Part shown: positions 61,639-64,000 of the stretch, piece by piece | Position numbering within the stretch: position 1 is the first letter of the stretch | Layout: each line of letters begins with the position of its first letter | Assembly: GCF_020921035.1 (NCBI RefSeq) | Contig: NC_063158.1 | Location: forward strand, 7,112,001-7,176,000 | DNA from: Rhodamnia argentea | Taxonomy: Eukaryota; Streptophyta; Magnoliopsida; Myrtales; Myrtaceae | Length of the DNA: 64,000 nt | Direction of reading: 5' to 3' | Made by a program: the position numbers and the translations under genes | Notes under the pieces: generated by a model | Told to the model about the DNA's origin: nothing | What the model saw: the letters and a program-made list of their open reading frames with translations, nothing else | Database searches by the model: none

Positions 61639-63538
61639 CATGGGGGTCAAAAATGCCCGAGCCGGCCCAGCCCGGAGCAAAAATTTGGAGTATTTTCAGG
61701 CCGGGTCTTGGTACTATTCCGCATGAGGCTCGGCCCAAAAAGAAAAAGGAAGGCCCGAAACTTACAAACCTGCCTATTCTTCCACATATCTTTCTCTCCT
61801 CTTGACGTCTCTCTCTCACTCACTCGTGCGAATCCCCCTTCACCTCATGGATTCCACCCGAGCAAACCCACGACGCTGCGCCTCCTCTTGGCTGCTTGAG
61901 CTCGCTCACGACGGCGACGGTGACTCCTCCTCAGCATCCCTCCTAGCTCAAGCTCGCTGGTCGCCCCTCTTTTAAGCTCTCGGGCCGTGTGATTCCAAGT
62001 GGAAACAGGGAGACCGCGACTTATTCATTGACAATTCTGCTTCTTTGCGCTGCGCATCGACTCTGAGGTAAGTGATTCCTCTAACTCTCTAGCTTGCCCG
62101 CCAATTCGTTGCTGAAGTGAGAGCGCCACGATGCTTTTGAAAATGAGTCTCTAAAAGTGGATTTTGTCTTGCATGAGCTAGGAATTGAGTTAGACTACAC
62201 GATCCATTGCTTGACAAATAACCCACAAGAAAATTTTGATTTTGGGCCTTGTATTTGTCCTCCCGATCCTTTTCCATAACCATCAAGGAATGCGGTGCTG
62301 GTAGGACGTAGAGGCTGAGATTCTACTTTGCTGTTCAATCTCCTCCCTAATTTTGATGTACTCGCCCTTGACCGTGGACTCCCCTAACTTGGTGTTGGTC
62401 CACCTGATGTTTGTTGCAATGAAATGAGCCAATTTTACATTTTTGTTTTGTATGAATCACCTTTTGGAGTTGCCCTTGAGTAGCATATACTGTTTAAAGA
62501 ATATAGAAGTATGAATCACTCTTATTGTAGGATTGCAGCTCACAAGATCAAATTGGTATTTCTTAATTTAGTGCAACAACCGTAGGAGAAATCTTTTTGG
62601 CAGTTTTCACCTTTAATTAAATTTCTTTAGAAATTTGTTTGTGAATTGAGAGCTTTTAGTAATTATTGTTGAATGTTCAATTTGTTAGATGGCTGAAACA
62701 AGTGCTTCGAGTGCCACAGAAAAAAAGAGGAGATCTTCGGTAGTGTGGGAACACTTCAAACATATTCCCGATAAAGAAAAAACTGAATGTTTGTATTGTG
62801 GGATTGAGATAGGTTGTGCTAGTAATCGGGGTACCAATTCGATGCATCGTCATTTGTCAAGATGTAAGGAATGCCCATATGCAAATGTCGATAAGAGGCA
62901 AAGAAATGCCGTGAGTCAATTTGGTGGGGTTGTTAGTTCATCTAGAACTTGGAAATTTGACCAAGATGTTAGTCGAAGGGATCTAGCAACTATGTTTATT
63001 ATTGTTGAGTGCCCATTCAAATTTGTAGAAAACAAGGGATTTCAAATATTTTTTGATAGACTCCAGCCAAAGTTTGTAATCCCGACACGTAACACATTGA
63101 GGCATGACTGTTATGAGTTGTACTTGGAAGAAAAAAGTAAATTGAGAAAATATTTCTCCGAGACATCTCCAAGAGTTTGTCTTACAACCAATGCATGGAC
63201 GTCATGTTAGAGTTAGAGTTATATGTGTCTCACTGCTCATTTCATTTATGCCGATTGGAAGTTGTAAAAGAAAATATTAAACTTCTGTCAAATCTCGGAT
63301 CAATATAAATTTAGAAAATATTGAATTCTTGATATATTTGGAATTTTGGAATTTTTTTTTTTAAAAAAGGGGAACCTATTGACCCGACCAAACCCGACCC
63401 GACTCGAAAATATGGGACATATAAAATTCGGGTATCGGGCTGGCCCGGGCCGGGCCAAGCTTGGTACCATCAAGTTTCCGGCCGGGCTGGGCCGGGCCTC
63501 TATGAAATCCGGCCCGACCCGGCCCATTGACACCCCTA
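61639..63538 (+). mobile_element. hAT element with 8-bp target duplication and truncated transposase
   Basis: GTGGCATG occurs at 61631-61638 and 63539-63546. The right end, inverted, begins TAGGGGTGTCAATGGGCCGG; the left begins CATGGGGGTCAAAAATGCCC, so the termini match well. GC-rich CCCGGCC/GGGCCGG blocks lie inside both ends. The 1.9-kb interior keeps only the N-terminal part of a transposase. Confidence 0.85.
62689..63210 (+). pseudogene. Truncated hAT transposase with BED zinc finger
   Basis: A 173-codon frame from ATG at 62689 opens with Ser/Thr/Lys-rich sequence and a BED finger (VWEHFKHI, CLYCGIEIG, HRHLSRC), then FKFVENKGFQ and TNAWTSC before TAG. Just after the stop the protein continues in frame by similarity (YMCLTAHFIYADWKL) but is cut off before the catalytic core, so a deletion removed the middle and C-terminal parts. 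It could bind DNA but not transpose. Confidence 0.8.
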
Positions 63539-63677
63539 GTGGCATGTGCATGTGCAATGGGAGATTTATGTCAACTAATCCGTAAGTAATTAGTCCCTAA
63601 ATATTCGGAAAAAAAAAACGAATCCCTAAATAATACATTTATGTGTTGCACATGCATTCATTAAATATTCCTTCTAA

Positions 63678-64000
63678 GGGGAAAAGTATTAGAAAAGTCT
63701 TTCACTTGGGCTAGGGCGACGTCAGGCCAAGCCGACCTCGCCCAAGAGATAGCTTGCCTCGCTGGCATTCGCCCTCGCCCCGGTGAGGCCAACCCTCGCC
63801 GGCCATTAGAGGAAAAAGTGAAAGAAAGACAGAAAAAAAAAAAAAAAGGAATACAAACAAAACAAACAAAAATAATTAAAATATTATTAATAAAATATCT
63901 ACGTTAGTTTCGGTCATGCCACGTAGACTATTAGGCTCCAAGTCAATAATATCCAACCAAAATTAGTCGGAATGACTGAATTGGCTCTAGATCAAAAGAT
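63678..64000. mobile_element. Mutator-like MITE, left part, running off the window
   Basis: It starts GGGGAAAAGTATTAGAAAAG and continues into a GC-rich core (63700-63800, GAGGCCAACCCTCGCCGG). After the AAAATA spacer, the phrase ACCAAAATTAGTCGGAATGA then GACTGAATTGG begins the right arm at the window edge. Confidence 0.5.

Overview
This window is plant nuclear DNA. Genes are split by GT-AG introns, intergenic DNA is AT-rich and full of miniature transposons, (GA/CT)n tracts sit in and around transcription units, and the gene families are plant ones (LITTLE ZIPPER, AT-hook PPC factors, armadillo-repeat kinesin, chloroplast-type DHDPS, CYP87-type P450). A woody eudicot is likely. The abundance of short elements whose arms contain phrases such as TTTAGGACT and CAATTG reminded me of Myrtaceae (Eucalyptus-like) genomes, but that is a recollection and not a result.

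Layout: (1) 1-2652 (+), 3' part of a VMS1/ANKZF1-like ribosome quality-control gene, cut by the window edge. (2) 3963-5854 (-), a four-exon VTT/TVP38-type membrane protein, convergent with the first gene. (3) 5.9-14.6 kb, a gene-poor stretch with a Harbinger-like MITE, a Mutator-like MITE, microsatellites and an exact 105-bp tandem duplication. (4) 14652-15166 (+), a small LITTLE ZIPPER gene. (5) 16212-19385 (-), a complete three-exon DHDPS gene of lysine biosynthesis, with nested transposons (an outer MITE carrying a hAT element) inserted 284 bp upstream of its ATG. (6) 25707-37431 (+), a complete 19-exon armadillo-repeat kinesin. (7) 41314-42255 (-), an intronless AHL factor. (8) 42.3-58.3 kb, a 16-kb gene desert with microsatellites, several MITEs, a fold-back element, a degenerate GTTGGTAA-rich repeat and a solo copia-type LTR. 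(9) 58340-61399 (-), a CYP87-like P450 pseudogene whose fifth intron holds a MITE that itself holds a LINE 3' fragment. (10) 61639-63538, a hAT element with an 8-bp target duplication and a truncated transposase; then the edge of another MITE.

The genes do not form a pathway or cluster; they are independent loci. Exon boundaries were chosen by GT-AG sites, phase and family similarity. The joined frames of the VTT, LITTLE ZIPPER, DHDPS and kinesin genes all close exactly (280, 102, 365 and 908 residues), which supports these models. I did not find a new multi-gene system. The most interesting features are structural: nested insertions beside DHDPS, alternative splice acceptors in the LITTLE ZIPPER gene, the kinesin's one-exon-per-ARM-repeat layout, the pseudogene's stepwise decay, and an unexplained degenerate repeat present at two places.
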